From Phanerodontia chrysosporium (lineage: Eukaryota; Basidiomycota; Agaricomycetes; Polyporales; Phanerochaetaceae), in contig MJGA01000004.1 of assembly GCA_001910725.1 (NCBI GenBank), forward strand, positions 2,170,001 through 2,234,000: a DNA stretch of 64,000 nt, in the 5' to 3' direction. Position 1 is the stretch's first letter, and every line of letters starts with the position of its first letter. The notes beneath the pieces were generated by a model, which saw only the letters and a list, made by a program, of their open reading frames with translations, did not search any database and was not told the DNA's origin. The translations under genes were made by a program, and so were the position numbers. Below, piece by piece: positions 24,139-35,326 of the stretch.

Positions 24139-25216
24139 ATGGCCAAAACCCGCAAGACGAAGCGCAAAGCCCCTGTAACGAGCGCCGCCGCCGTAGGTGC
24201 GGGCGCTGCCGCAGGACCGTCGGGGTCCTCGAGTAAGCCCGCGGCGACGCGCAAGGTCATCCGCCGCTTCCACGTCCTCACGAAGCGCCAGCAGCAGCTG
24301 CGCAAGCGGCTCGCCGCGGGGCGGCGCGGCGGCGACGCGCACGGCGGGCTCTCGCCGGACGCACGCGCGGTCAAGGACGAGCTCGCCGCGATCGAGCAGG
24401 AGATCGCCGACATGGGCGGCCTCGAGGCGTACCAGAAGATGTCCGCCATCGGACAGAGCGCGGACCGCGGCGGCGGGAGCGAGAAGGTGCTCATCGGCTG
24501 GCTGCACGAGCTCGGGTACCCGAAGAGGCTGGGGAAGGCGCGGCTCAGGTGCGTGTGCTGTCGCTTCCTTTCGCCAGTGTGTGCTCATTCGGCGTTGGAC
24601 GCTGCGCCAGGGTGCTGGAGGTTGGCGCGCTCAAGCCCGATAACTACGCCTCGTGCTCGTCCTGGATGGACGTCACGCCTATAGACCTGCACTCGCGACA
24701 CCCAGCGATACGGGAGCAGGATTTCCTGCTCATGGATGAAGACGAACACCGTGAACAGTGGGACCTGATCAGCCTCAGTCTCGTTGTAAACTTTGTTCCT
24801 GAGCCCAAGGACCGGGGTGCGTTCGTTGCCGCGTCGAGTCACTACAACATGCTGACTTTGTATGAAGGACGAATGTTGCGACTAGCACATGCAATGTTGA
24901 AGCCAGATCAATACCTCTTCCTCGCTGTAAGCCCTCCGCGCGCCGCATATACCCGCACGCTTATATATCCGCTTTACCCTAGCTTCCGTTGCCCTGCATC
25001 ATGAACTCCAGATACTGCACAGCAGAGCACATTGAAGGTCTCATGAAAGTGCTATCGTTCAAACAGGTCAAGACGCGGTGGCGAGAGGGCGGCAAGATGG
25101 CGTACTGGCTCTTCCAGAAGGTCGCGCCAGATGCCTTCATTGACCCCGCACCATACCAGAAGAAGGCTGTCTTGCGGACAGGAAACGACAGAAATAACTT
25201 CTCGATTGTGCTCTAG
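24139..25216 (+). CDS. 25S rRNA adenine-N1 methyltransferase, BMT2 family
   Basis: Yeast Bmt2 makes m1A in helix 65 of 25S rRNA using S-adenosylmethionine, in the nucleolus. The ATG at 24139 opens a basic tail (MAKTRKTKRKAP) of nucleolar type. Then come LTKRQQQLRKRL, GGLEAYQKMSAIGQS and VLIGWLHELGYPKRLGK. After an intron near 24550-24617 follows VLEVGALKPDNY, part of the SAM-binding region. IDLHSRHPAIREQDFL, WDLISLSLVVNFVPEPKDRG and CIMNSRYC follow, all conserved in the family. The frame ends at TAG 25214-25216 after three or four introns. A preceding short frame at 24067 stops at 24126 and is not in frame with it. Confidence 0.9.
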
Positions 25217-25989
25217 GACTTTTATCACTGCTACTGGCTGCGGACCCACACATGACATCCATATTGAAGATAAAATCTATTACTTTCAGGGTACAATGGC
25301 AGCTGACGACATGCCCGCCGATGATGCGTGGTGTGAGTTACCGTTGGGGCGCATGTTGGTTTCCCCCTCGACACGCGTCGAGAGGTACTTATCCCGGACA
25401 CTCGCCAGATTGTAGACCTAATGGCGAGGCGAGAACTCGGGATCTACGCAGCCCTTGCATGTCAGTGTCTCCGGAATCACGCTCCACAAGCTGCACTTCC
25501 AGGTGACGAAGGGTCTGCTTCCCAGACTCGTCTCTCCCGGAACCACAACCTGTATCACAGCGAGTGTTAGGGAGTCTTTATCAACACAATCTGCTGTGTA
25601 TCGGCGTTTGCCTTGGACAGGCGGTTGTCGCTTCAAGTGGGTGGCGCTCAGCCTGGACCCCACAGCAGCAATGTGGCGCGGTGGGATAGCTAGCTTCGGA
25701 AAGCTATTTGCACACCGCATGACAAGAGAAGAATTGTTGAACTTGATTCATAGGCGATATGTCTCCTCGTCTGTGATACAGATCTGAAAAATGCTATTAT
25801 TCACCGTACTTCGTCAGCGTCTCAGGAGCCTTTCGGGGGGCTCGTAGGACTGACAGCCTCACTAGACGTGTCAAAGCTCGCATCAATCAATTCTGACTCG
25901 CGCGGAAAAACCGTATGCTAACTCGTCGCTGGCTCGGGTACAGAGGCCCTCGCGGATGGTGTACGTCGAAGCATCTTTGAATTGCAAGA
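25217..25989. other. Convergent gap, no gene recognised
   Basis: Open stretches occur on both strands (plus 25455-25787, minus 25418-25720). They show no motif and no plausible splice context. This should contain the 3' ends of BMT2 and of the small gene at 25990-26505. Confidence 0.35.
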
Positions 25990-26505
25990 TCAATAAAACC
26001 TGATTATGTGGTGGCGGCAAAGCAGTAATCATGTGAATTTCCAACTGATCCTATCATTGTTAACTTACGCCGTCAAAGCTCTCAATGACACGTCCAGCAC
26101 AGTAACCGACGTAGCGGGTGTCATCCGTCGCGGAGGTAAAGGCCCACCGTCCCTGTGCAGTCGAAGTCGATGGATTGACCTGATCTTGCAAGCATACGGT
26201 ACCTACCTTTTTGAGTGGGTTAGGCGGACCGCCACCGCCACTCTCGCGCTCGGGTAGTCGGATTCAGGCACGATCTATACTGTAGTTTCAGCAAATTGAC
26301 CAGGCCGGAAGGACGGAGTACAACACACATAGTCATAAGCAAATTGTTGCGGTCCGGACGTGGTGAGCCTCTTCAAAAGCGGCACGACAGGTAGAGGTAC
26401 GAAGCGGGGGTAGAGGATCGACTCAGGAGATAGCCCTCTGATGTAGCAGTAGGCATCCGGCGTCTGCGCTTTAGGGATGTCTTCGTGAGTATTTCTACGA
26501 GTCAT
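25990..26505 (-). CDS. Small hypothetical protein downstream of the kinase
   Basis: I do not recognise it. From the ATG at 26505 the minus strand reads MTRRNTHEDIPKAQTPDAYC and continues through LYPRFVPLPVVPLLKRL and GPQQFAYDY. A 55-nt intron (donor GTGTGT, acceptor TATAG) leads to IVPESDYPSARVAVAVRL. A second intron (about 54 nt) and a third (about 66 nt) lead to a stop at 25990. The product is about 110 residues, with no domain or membrane helix. The upstream space to the kinase stop (26801) is about 295 bp. Other splice choices keep a different frame open to 25883, so the 3' part is uncertain. Confidence 0.33.
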
Positions 26506-26800
26506 CGTTCCCAATCAGTAAGCCGTGGAAACATCAACATGAGGCGAACTGGAAGTTGATCTATCGCGCCACGAATACGTGCAACCAAGAGGTTCAGCAT
26601 GCAACGTACCGCGCTGCCGGTTGGGTCCAGAAAAAGTCAGAGCTGACCGGCTAGCCCACGGCACATCTCGCTGGGTGACGTGGAGGCGGTGGGATAATAC
26701 TACCACCCAAGGGTTGTTATCATACTCAGGAACGACAAAATCGATCGAATGAGTTTCTAGTCTAGATGGTCGAGTGTAGTGAGCGCCGCAACATGGCATG

Positions 26801-28233
26801 TCAAAACGGCAGGGGAGGAAGATCGGGTTTGATCCTCAGAGACCTAGGTGGAACTGTACTCACGACCTCCGCTAGGCGTCGCAGTGTTTCCGCCGCAGAT
26901 GGGCGGGAGGAAGCGTTGGGATCGATCATGGCCGCAAGTGCGGTGTCAATCGGGGAGATAGTCGACTGTTGATACCGTCGTCGTCATGCAGTGAGTTGAG
27001 GGCTGGCGCCGATTACAGCAGCATCACTCACCTTGAAGTCGCAAAGGTCGTTGCCCAACTGCCATATATCCAATTTAAAGGGGTCGTACGGTTGTCCTGA
27101 CGCCACTTCTGGTGGTACAGGCCGCTTGTATGGCATACCAGGCAGACCTCCTGGTGGACCAATACGCCGGCACTCGTGCAAAGGACGATCATCCGGAAAC
27201 TCGACTGCAGTCTCGAAGTCGATGATAAAGACCCGAGGGAAAGATGTCTGTATGTTATCGCAGAGCAGTGACTCGGGCATCCATTCCACGATGAAGTTGC
27301 TCTTGAAAGCGTCCTGCTAACAGTCGATACGGTGCATGGATGTTAGAATCAAACACTATACCTGGTGCGCTATCCGTCGCTCGTGTAAAAACGCTAGTCC
27401 CTGTTGGAATCTGTGTTAAGGCGGCGCAATGGTAGTACAAACAAAACACACCTCAAGGGCCTGCATGACCATGTTAACCACATCACCTACAGAGTTCTGC
27501 GCCCATGACCCGTACGCCGTTTCTAGTGTGAAACCCGATCTCGGAAAGACGCAAAAAGTGATGTCCCGTAGAACTATCTCATCAAGCACGGGAAGAGCAT
27601 GGTTCTCACTGAAAAGACTCAGTCTTCCTCTAGCGATTTTCTGGAGGATCCGCAAGTGATCTTGTCCTTCCTTCCTGATGGTAACGACGCGGACTATTAC
27701 ATCCTGTCCTTGTGCTGTCCGCGCTGCACGGGATAGTGGGTTCTGAGATGCCATTTTAGTATGTGGACCTCGGGTGAACTGCATCATATTCACCATGTAC
27801 AACCACGAATCGTAGTCGTTGAACTTGCCGAGCCCCCGATGCAATGTGGCGTATCCAAATCCACTGGTCATTGTTTCTGCGGATGTCGGAGGACACATAC
27901 AAGTGTGAGAAGTTCGACGCCAGAACGTGTATCCTCGTCGAATGAAAACGCTCTGTAACGGTGCCCACTTTGCATCATCGTCTTCGTCGGTCTTCCCAAG
28001 GGCTCGCCATGTTGGGAGGTCCGGTGGGAGCTACAGATACCTGAGTTGAGACGGCTCCAGGCCTCAGTAATATCATATAAACCAACCATATTGCGAATGT
28101 CCTCCTCCGAATCGACATTCCGCCAGCCTTGACAGCAGTGCCGTCGTGTGACTGCGTGCGTTGCGAGCCCGACTACGCTGACGGCGGCGACCGTCAGAAG
28201 AGCGCGTACGCAAGCTCGCCAGTTCTCGTCCAT
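26801..28233 (-). CDS. Degenerate fungal protein kinase-like protein
   Basis: The kinase fold can be traced: VIVRVVTIRKEGQDHLRILQ is strand 3 and helix C. Then comes VLPVLDEIVLRDITFCVFP, hinge residues near FTLETAYGSW, and MVMQALE spliced to GLAFLHERRIAHQD. That is spliced again to AFKSNFIVEW (catalytic loop), then RVFIIDFETAVEF (the DFG position reads DFE), PPEVASGQPYDPFKLDIWQLG, and a tail ending PDLPPLPF with TGA at 26801. The invariant Lys of strand 3 is replaced by Arg, and HRD reads HQD. The exon GLAFLHERRIAHQ is only 39 nt. The N-terminal exons are uncertain; the ATG at 28233 would add a possible membrane anchor (LLTVAAVSVVGLATHAV). Activity is doubtful without biochemical data. Confidence 0.7.
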
Positions 28234-29220
28234 AGCAGTGAGAACGATCTCTATGTCGACTGTGCAGCGAGTGGCACGTGCGGTCTATGCGGCATGCTCA
28301 ACTTTGTCGAAGTTCGAATCTCAACGTAAAGCGCCAAAACTCGCGCTCGAGCGACGAGCGCCCGAGGGCATCAACTCCGACGCTGATGCCCCGCCGTAAC
28401 CCGAGAACCTGCCGAGGTCGTATGTACACGAGTGCAAACACTACCTGAGCAAGTTTTGTTCCATCGTATCTACACTCCTACTTAATGAGTCTAGACACAG
28501 CTTACGGCTCCCGAACTGGGCATAAGGCCGCAGTGGACTTCACAGCGCGAATCTCTCTAATGTTAGTCCTCGGGCAACATGCTAGTGGCTCCTGAAATTT
28601 ACCGTCCATCGTGTGTTACAATATACTAAACTTGAAGCGATTGATACGTGTTGCTCATGCGTCTCACTCATCCTCGGCATTGGGATCCCACCACTTGGCG
28701 GCTGGACTGGCTTCAAATAATTGCAGGCAGTGCACAGTGCTTCCGTAGAGACACCATGGGGCATGGAGGACACCAGCAACAAATTGAGCCGTGCCGGTGA
28801 GCGTATACAAAATTCGCTGGAAGATGGGCGCCAGCAATCCCGGCATATGCCGCGCCACAAAGTCCGGATGCCGAGGGTGCCGATGCCCCTTGGATCGCGA
28901 CCGCCACCGGCGCACACGACGCCATGAGCAGATCGTTCCTGCACCATGCATGCAATGCATTTTGGTCGCTGGGCGAAGACTTGGCTCTGGGCGGGCCGGC
29001 GTCCGGAGCAGTACTTCCCACTGAGGACTTGAAGGAATTGGCACGTCGCTGTCTATTTAGTACCGGCGAATGGTCGCGGTGTAGGACGCGGGCCAAGTTA
29101 GGAGCAATCACGCAACGCGTGAATTGTTTGCTTTCTTTGTGTACTGTCATATCCAAAAAAGACGTGATAGATTGTACATTTCGTCCAGCGTCGTGCTTTG
29201 CGCCACCGCAGCCCACGACC
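28234..29220. other. Intergenic region with one weak candidate frame
   Basis: Most of this shows nothing. The minus frame 28664-29044 ends with a protein-like segment (GLLAPIFQRILYTLTG, then HAPWCLYGSTV and an acidic end AKWWDPNAEDE). It could be the last exon of an unrecognised small membrane protein. I could not find credible upstream exons, so it is not called as a gene. Confidence 0.3.
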
Positions 29221-31545
29221 TTAGTGCGACTTCTTGTCGTTGGGATCGGGGTACAGCTATTGCCATGGCGTGAGCAGGTTTATGAGCCTAGTATAGCTAT
29301 GATGGACGGACCTTGCTAGGGTTCATGATATCCAGGGGGTCGATCGCCTTCTTGACCGCGCGCATGAGCTCGATAGTGTTTTCGCCCAGCTCCTCAGTCA
29401 GGTATTCCTTCTTGCCGACGCCGACGCCATGCTCTCCAGTGCCTGAAAGGGATTCAGACCCTATCTCATACAACGCCCCAAGCGGCGACTCACAGGTTCC
29501 GTCCATGGCGATCGCGCGGTGGACCAGACGGTGCACCGCCTCGCTCACGCGCTGCAGCTCCTCGTCGTTGTTGAAGATGATCAGCGCGTGGAAGTTGCCG
29601 TCGCCGACGTGCCCAACGATCGTCGAGCGCAGATTCTGCTCCGCGAGGTCCTTCTTCGTCTCGTACACGAGCTCCGGCAGCTTCGACACCGGCACACTAG
29701 CACACGCCATCAGCATCCGAGCGTCCACGCCCACCACAAGCCAGCATCGCACCACACGTCCGTCGTCCACACCCGCGCGCCCTCGCCGCCGCTCGTGATC
29801 GTGCTCGTGAGCGCATACTTGCGGTTCTCCCAGAGCTCGGCGGCCTCCTGCTCCGTCTGCGCAAACTCGAAGCGGTCGCTGCCGTGCCGGCGCGTGATCT
29901 TCTTCACCGCGTCCGCGGCCTCCTTGATCGCGGCCGGCGTGCCCTGGATCTTGAAGAAGAGCGTGTCGCGCACCGGGTACGACTTTGATACGAGGCCCGC
30001 AGAGTTGATGGCAGCCATCACTAGGGTTGTGTGAGATTACGGGTCAAACGGATACTCTTGAGAGACCTACTGTGGTCGTCGAGCAATTCGACGCATTCTG
30101 GAGAGGAACGGGTAAGACGAGGGAACCGTAGAGACGATGGAACGACCGACGGATATGAGGGCCGTGTGGCGTGTTGAGAATCTCCTGCACTGCACTGACG
30201 GCGTGCTCGACATCGGGAAACTGCGCCATGGCGACCTTGTTCGGGACGACAGGAGCGAGACGAAGCGTCGCTGAGGCAGCGTGAGACGCGATCTTTACGC
30301 CAAACGGCTAGCCAGCCGCGCACCTTCGGTAACAATGCCCAGGGTGCCTTCGGCGCCGATGAACAGCTTCGTGGTGTCAAAGCCGGCCGCAGACTTGCGT
30401 GCGCGCCGACGGGTCTTGACCACTTTGCCGTTAGGGAGAACCACTGTCTGCACGCAGAGTCTTTCAGAGAGTGTTTCCGCGTCCCGCGGCTGAGAAGCTT
30501 ACCACATTCAGGAACCACTCCGCACGTGCGGTACCGTATCGCACGGCGTTTGCTGGAGGAGCTCGTGAGTGTACGGTGACAACGTCGGATGCCAAGGTAG
30601 CTTACTCCCTGAGCAGCCTGTTCCAATCATTCCACCGATAGTCTACGGAAGTCTCAGCAACGGTGTCCCTGTAAATGGTTTTGGTGTTTCTCACAGCTCC
30701 TGGACCTGGATCAAGCTGCAATCCTGTTGGTGCCGAGCGATACTCTCAATTTGTCGGGCTTACCGGGAAGAAAAGTGGAATCCCCTTGTCCTTGAGCTCC
30801 TGGTTAATGTCTTCCCAGCGCGCTCCTGCTTGGCACGTCAAGTCGCCGTCGGCCTCTAAGGCAACGTTACAGGTGAGTCGAAGAAAAACAAGGTCTGGAC
30901 GCACCGTTGATATGCAGGATCTTGTCCATGCCCGACATGTCCAAGCAAATGCTCTTTCCGTGCTCCTGCAGGACTTGAGATGGAATGCATAAAGCGGTGG
31001 ATGTCGACTCACGCCAGAGAAGTGACCTTCGAGACTGGTAGCCCCACTGTATGCCACCACCGGTATGCGGTACTTTCGCGCAACGTTGACGACCTTGACC
31101 ACATCCTCTGTGCTCATGACATGCACGACTGCGGCGTGAGGCGACTCTGGGTGGTAGGAGTTTGGTGACGAGCCATAAGTCTTCAGGGCGTCGGGGTCTG
31201 TAGACACAGACTTCTTGTCTGGGAAGGCGGCCCGCAGGTCCTCGATGGCCTTCTTGACCTCCTGCTCGGTTGCGTAGCGCGGCCTCTGTCCTCCATCGGC
31301 GGATTCGCCAGCAATCGAGATGAGGCCTGATCTGTACGAGACGAGCACGAGGGCGAGCGAGAGACCGGCTCCTGCGAGCACACCGCGCAGCAGGGCGTTG
31401 CTCTGCGCGGGGCGTGGGTGCCGCTGCCTGACGCAGTCGATGCGAGGCGCTGCTGCAGGCGAGGCACGGCCCGACGCGTCGCGGACCTCGCTGCCAGCGT
31501 GGGCGTGCCGTGGATGCACCTCGTGGCTTTGGCGACGTTTGCCAT
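29221..31545 (-). CDS. D-lactate dehydrogenase (cytochrome), FAD-linked, mitochondrial
   Basis: The enzyme oxidises D-lactate to pyruvate and passes electrons to cytochrome c (yeast Dld1 type, FAD_binding_4 plus FAD-oxidase_C). The ATG at 31545 gives a strong presequence rich in Arg/Ala/Thr (MANVAKATRC...QRLASTASGSG). A membrane segment (LLRGVLAGAGLSLALVLVSY) and then YATEQEVKKAIEDL follow. The FAD-binding part includes PESPHAAVVHV and PVVAYSGATSLEGHFSG. The C-terminal domain shows VGHVGDGNFHALIIF and GTGEHGVGVGKKEYL, then IDPLDIMNPSK. A final 57-nt intron joins this to LYPDPNDKKSH, with TAA at 29221. One base seems missing near 31410 in a C run between THAP and AQSNALL; a 41-nt intron could also explain it. 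The family is certain. Confidence 0.92.
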
Positions 31546-31803
31546 GGTGTGGGCAAGGCGAGGGGCGGCGACGACAGGGGTTATATACCTGGGGGTGAGT
31601 GGGGGCGTGATCACGTTCGGACGAGGACCGACGACGAAGATAGCCGCGGGCGTCCGACTCCGCGGGGATCGCGAGAAGGCGTCATTGACCCGCCGCTCAC
31701 AGGGCGCATCACCACGCATCGCCCGCCCGCCCAGCCCGCCAATCGCCGCGCCCGCAATTCCATCTATCCTTACTCTCTCACCACCGCCGCCGACGCGCAC
31801 ATC

Positions 31804-34538
31804 ATGCTCACCCTGCCTGTGCTTCACTTCAACGACGTCTACCGCGTGCAGCCCTTCAAGCCCTCGCCCTCCGCGGACGGCACGATCGATGTCACACAAT
31901 GGGCCGCCATGCTCGACGACATACGCAACCAATGGCCCGCCAGGCCCGACGGGAAGAGGGAGGGCTCGTCCTCTTCTCCGGAGACGTGTTCTCCCCCTCG
32001 ACAGAGAGCTCAGTGACCCGCGGCAGCCACATGGTGTGTCCTCCGTAGTTCTCGGGATCGTGGCACACAAGGCTCAATGTGCGTGCGCGAGGACTAGGTC
32101 CCAGTCATGAACGAGATTGCTCCAGATGTCTCGGTTACAGGTGCGTGCCGTCCCTGACTCTCTCCACCCTGCCATTGAGTCTCGGTATAGGCAATCACGA
32201 CTTTGATTTCGGTGAGAAGATCGCGCCTCTGCGATACGTCGGCCGATGCTGAACTCGCACAGGATACCCACACTTGACCGAGCTTATCCGCGATACCAAC
32301 TTTGTGAGTGCGTCCAAAGCGTCGCCGTCCTCCGTCAAAGCTAAACATTGTTTTATAGCCCTGGCTTCTGAGTAACATCGTCGACACCGAGACAAACCGC
32401 GTTCCCGAGCACCTGCTGGAGTACGTGGTCCTCGAGAGGCTCGGAGTGCGCATCGGCGTAATTGGACTTGTCGAAGAGTACGTCCCGATGCTGAGCCGCG
32501 GCCCCGCGGACACACTGACTGACCTCGGGCGCAGGGAATGGATCGCGACTGTCTCATCCTGGCCGCCTAACTTCAAGTACAAGGATATGGTCGCAGTGGG
32601 CATGGATCTGTCCAACCGATTACGCGACCCAAATGGCCCGCACAAGTGCGACCTCGTCTTTGCGCTGACCCACGCTCGGTAGGCAGTTCGCTTTGCGATC
32701 ACGCGCGTGCACCGCTCATCATGCAGGCTCTAGCATCCCCAACGTTCGTACCGCACCAGAGAGCCCTTGTCCAAGCTTACCCGTCTTGTAGGACATCAAA
32801 CTCGCGAAGGAGCTCCATGCACACTCTCCCGCCGTGCAGGACGAAAACGCGACGGCAACGAAGCACGGTGTCGACCTGATCATGGGCGGCCACGACCACC
32901 TGTACTACATCTCCAAGGGCGTCACGTCGTGGGAGGGGTACGACGTGAACCACGCGGTGCTCGGCGCGGAGGAAGACCACGGCGACGTCCTCGTCGTCAA
33001 GAGCGGGACCGACTTCCGGGACCTCAGCGACTTTACGCTCCAGCTGGAGGACACGCCCGAGGGCAGCGTCCGGAGGAAGCTCATCAAACGGATACAAGGT
33101 GACTTGGACCTGCGACCGCGTAGGGCGTTGTTGACTCTGGACCCGTGCTCTAGGCAGGCGACTCAGGACACAGCCGGGAAGCAAGTCCAACGAACGCCTC
33201 GCAAAACTCCTGGAGGGCGTGTTGCAGTCCGTCTCGAAGACGCTGAAAGCCCCCGTCTGCAAGACGGAGGTCGAGCTGGACTGCCGCTCGGCCAAGGTCC
33301 GGCTGCAGGAGGTGAGTCTTCTTGTCGGCTACTGTGCTCGGCAGACCCTGATTCCTTGCTAGTCCGCGTCTGGGAATTGGTTTGCTGACGTCCTCAGACA
33401 CGCATACGATGACGCGCTTTGTCTCAAGGGCTACAATGGCACGGACGGCGTGTTCATCTGTGGCGGTACCATTCGCGGCGACTCTGTCTACGGACCCGGT
33501 AAAGTCTACTCGCGATCAGCGCGTGGTCGAGCTGCTCACACTCTGCATAGGCCTCGTCACACTTGGGGATATCCTGGAGATTCTGCCTTTCGAGGATCCA
33601 ATAGTCGTATTAGAGGTGGATGGCGAGACACTCTGGGCAGCCCTCGAAGCTGGTCTTGAAAAGTGGCCTGCGCAGGAAGGGTGAAGCATTTTCTGTCTCT
33701 CCGATAGTTGCCGAATTGACAACAACGTCATAGCCGATTCCCTATCGTCTCCGGCTTTCGTGTCTCCTGGGACTCCCGCCGGCCGCCCGGCCAGCGCGTG
33801 TTGGGCGTATGGCTGACGCAGGAGCCATCCGGCGGGAGCAGCGCCGTGACGCCCTTCCAGAGCGGCAGCACGACTCCCTCGTCTGCGACGCAGGAGCCGA
33901 GCAGCCCGCTCGGGCTCGTCGACAGGGAGGAGGTCAAGCGCGTCCGGGGCGGGCGCAAGTACTGCATCGTCACGCGCGAGTACATGGCGCAGGGGCACGA
34001 CGGCTACGACGCGCTCAAGGGCAGCAGGTACCTCATCGACGACGAGAGTGGGCAGATGATGAGCACGATCGTGCGCAAGTACCTCCTCGGTGCGTCCTCC
34101 GTGCACTCTCACAGGTGTCCGGCTGTCGAACCGCGCCCCGCAGGCTGCCGCTTCGTGCAGCGCATGGCGCGCATGGAGTCGCAGGAGCGCATCGAGAAGC
34201 TGCTCAGCGCGGCGACGAACGAGGTCATCGCGCGCGAGAAGAACCGGCAGGCGCACTACCTCAAGCACGCCGCGGCCGGCGTCGCGGGCAAGTGGCGCCG
34301 CGCCGCGCACCGCGCGCTGCGCTGGTCGCGCGCACACTACCGCGACCACATCCGCGTGACCGAGAAGGAGCACATGAGCGCGGTCGACTGCTGCGACGGC
34401 GGCAGCCTCCGCCGGCGCACGCCGCAGGTGCAGCAGGACGAGCAGGAGGGCCTGGATGTGTCGGAGGAGGATCTGGTTGTGATACATCCGGTCGTCGATG
34501 GGCGATTCAAGGATGAGGGAAGGACGGAGGTGGAATAG
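31804..34538 (+). CDS. Cytosolic-type 5'-nucleotidase / metallophosphoesterase with basic C-terminal extension
   Basis: A calcineurin-like metallophosphoesterase domain is followed by a 5_nucleotid_C domain. Metal-site motifs in order: HFNDVY (from the ATG at 31804), SGDVFSPS, TGNHDFDFG, THARIPND (completed by a 10-nt microexon at 32734-32743) and GGHDHLYY. The second domain gives SGNWFADVLRHAYDD, GVFICGGTIRGDSVYGPG, ILPFEDPIVVLEVDGETLW and GRFPIVSGFRVSWD. No signal peptide or GPI signal is seen, so it is probably cytosolic. A tail of about 190 residues follows, including a basic helical stretch (34190-34350) and an acidic end, with TAG at 34536-34538. One base is missing near 31963, where REG must be followed by LVLFSGD; the coding strand has GGG there and needs GGGG. 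The true substrate is unknown. Confidence 0.88.
32734..32743 (+). other. 10-nt microexon of the 5'-nucleotidase gene
   Basis: CATCCCCAAC lies between CTCTAG and GTTCGT, flanked by introns of 55 nt (32679-32733) and 48 nt (32744-32791). Joining all three exons restores T-H-A-R-I-P-N-D, the conserved family motif. Skipping it loses the motif and the frame. Confidence 0.7.
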
Positions 34539-34841
34539 ATGCTCACCAATAGAGAAATGTAAATCAGAACTGGAAACTCCGGATGATGTTGGAATATCAT
34601 GGTTTCGTAGATCCCGTAGGACGGTCAGCCTCCGAGGTCCGAAGGCGCGATCGAGCAGCGCTGTACACGCCACACGTCATTGGGTTCGCAGAGGGACCTC
34701 AGGCCTCAGGGGTTATGAACAGGAGCATCCGCGGCCGTCAGCCGCCAACGGGGTCCTAAAAGCCCCTCGCCACACCCTTGACCGCTCACAACATCTACTC
34801 CACCACACCCCAAACAACCCAACGCCAACCACTCCACACCC

Positions 34842-35326
34842 ATGCCCATGCGTTTCTTCCCCACCGCCAAGCTCACCGGGCGCAAAGCCGCCAAGACACC
34901 GACCATCACCGTCTGCGCGTACGACCTCGGCGCGGGCTTCGAGGCGCGCCACAAGCTCGTGCCGCTCGCGGAGGCGCGCCGCAAGCCGCTCGTGCGCTAC
35001 CGCACGCTCGCGACGCCGGACGAGGAGCTCGTCGCCGCGCGCAAGAGCCCGCTCGACGAGCTCGCGGCGTGGGCCGCCGCCGAGGCTGCCGCAGAGGGAG
35101 GCGAGAGTGCGCGTCGCGCAGCGTGGCGCCGCGTGCGTGTGTGCTCACGGCGGCGTTTGCGGCGGACGTGGACGAGGTGGAGGACCTTGAGGTGGTGCAC
35201 TCCCCGCGGGACACCGTGTCTGGCCCTTCTGGCGGTGCGAGCACCGGCGAGCAGGACTCGCCTGGCACTGTCGACCTGGAGCAGTGGTTCGCTAGCTCGC
35301 CGCGCAGCCGAGCCTGCTCTACATGA
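34842..35326 (+). CDS. Small orphan protein
   Basis: I do not recognise it. The ATG at 34842 starts MPMRFFPTAKLTGRK, then ITVCAYDLGAGFEARHKLVP and an Ala/Glu-rich helical part up to ARRAAWRR. A 44-nt GT-AG intron (donor GTGCGT near 35134) fits, leading in frame to VEDLEVVHSPRDTVSGPS and DLEQWFASSPRS, with a stop at 35324-35326. The total is about 145 residues. Third codon positions are nearly all G or C. Without the intron the frame would run as an Arg-rich shadow to 35357. No domain, signal peptide or membrane helix is seen. Confidence 0.5.

Noticed and set aside
25883..26280. Alternative exons ending at 25883 (reading RWAFTSATDDTRYVGYCAG)
   Set aside because: The frame is open and looks protein-like, but it needs a 27-base retained segment and hits a stop just upstream; the competing splice pattern to 25990 fits intron signals better. 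Not fully excluded.
28270..28325. tRNA-like B box (GTTCGAATC at 28312-28320)
   Set aside because: No matching A box, acceptor stem or cloverleaf could be drawn around it.
31183..32070. 295-codon minus frame over the D-lactate dehydrogenase start
   Set aside because: It is an Arg/Pro-rich shadow that runs through the divergent promoter and the first exon of the nucleotidase; only the part from 31545 down is the real N-terminus.
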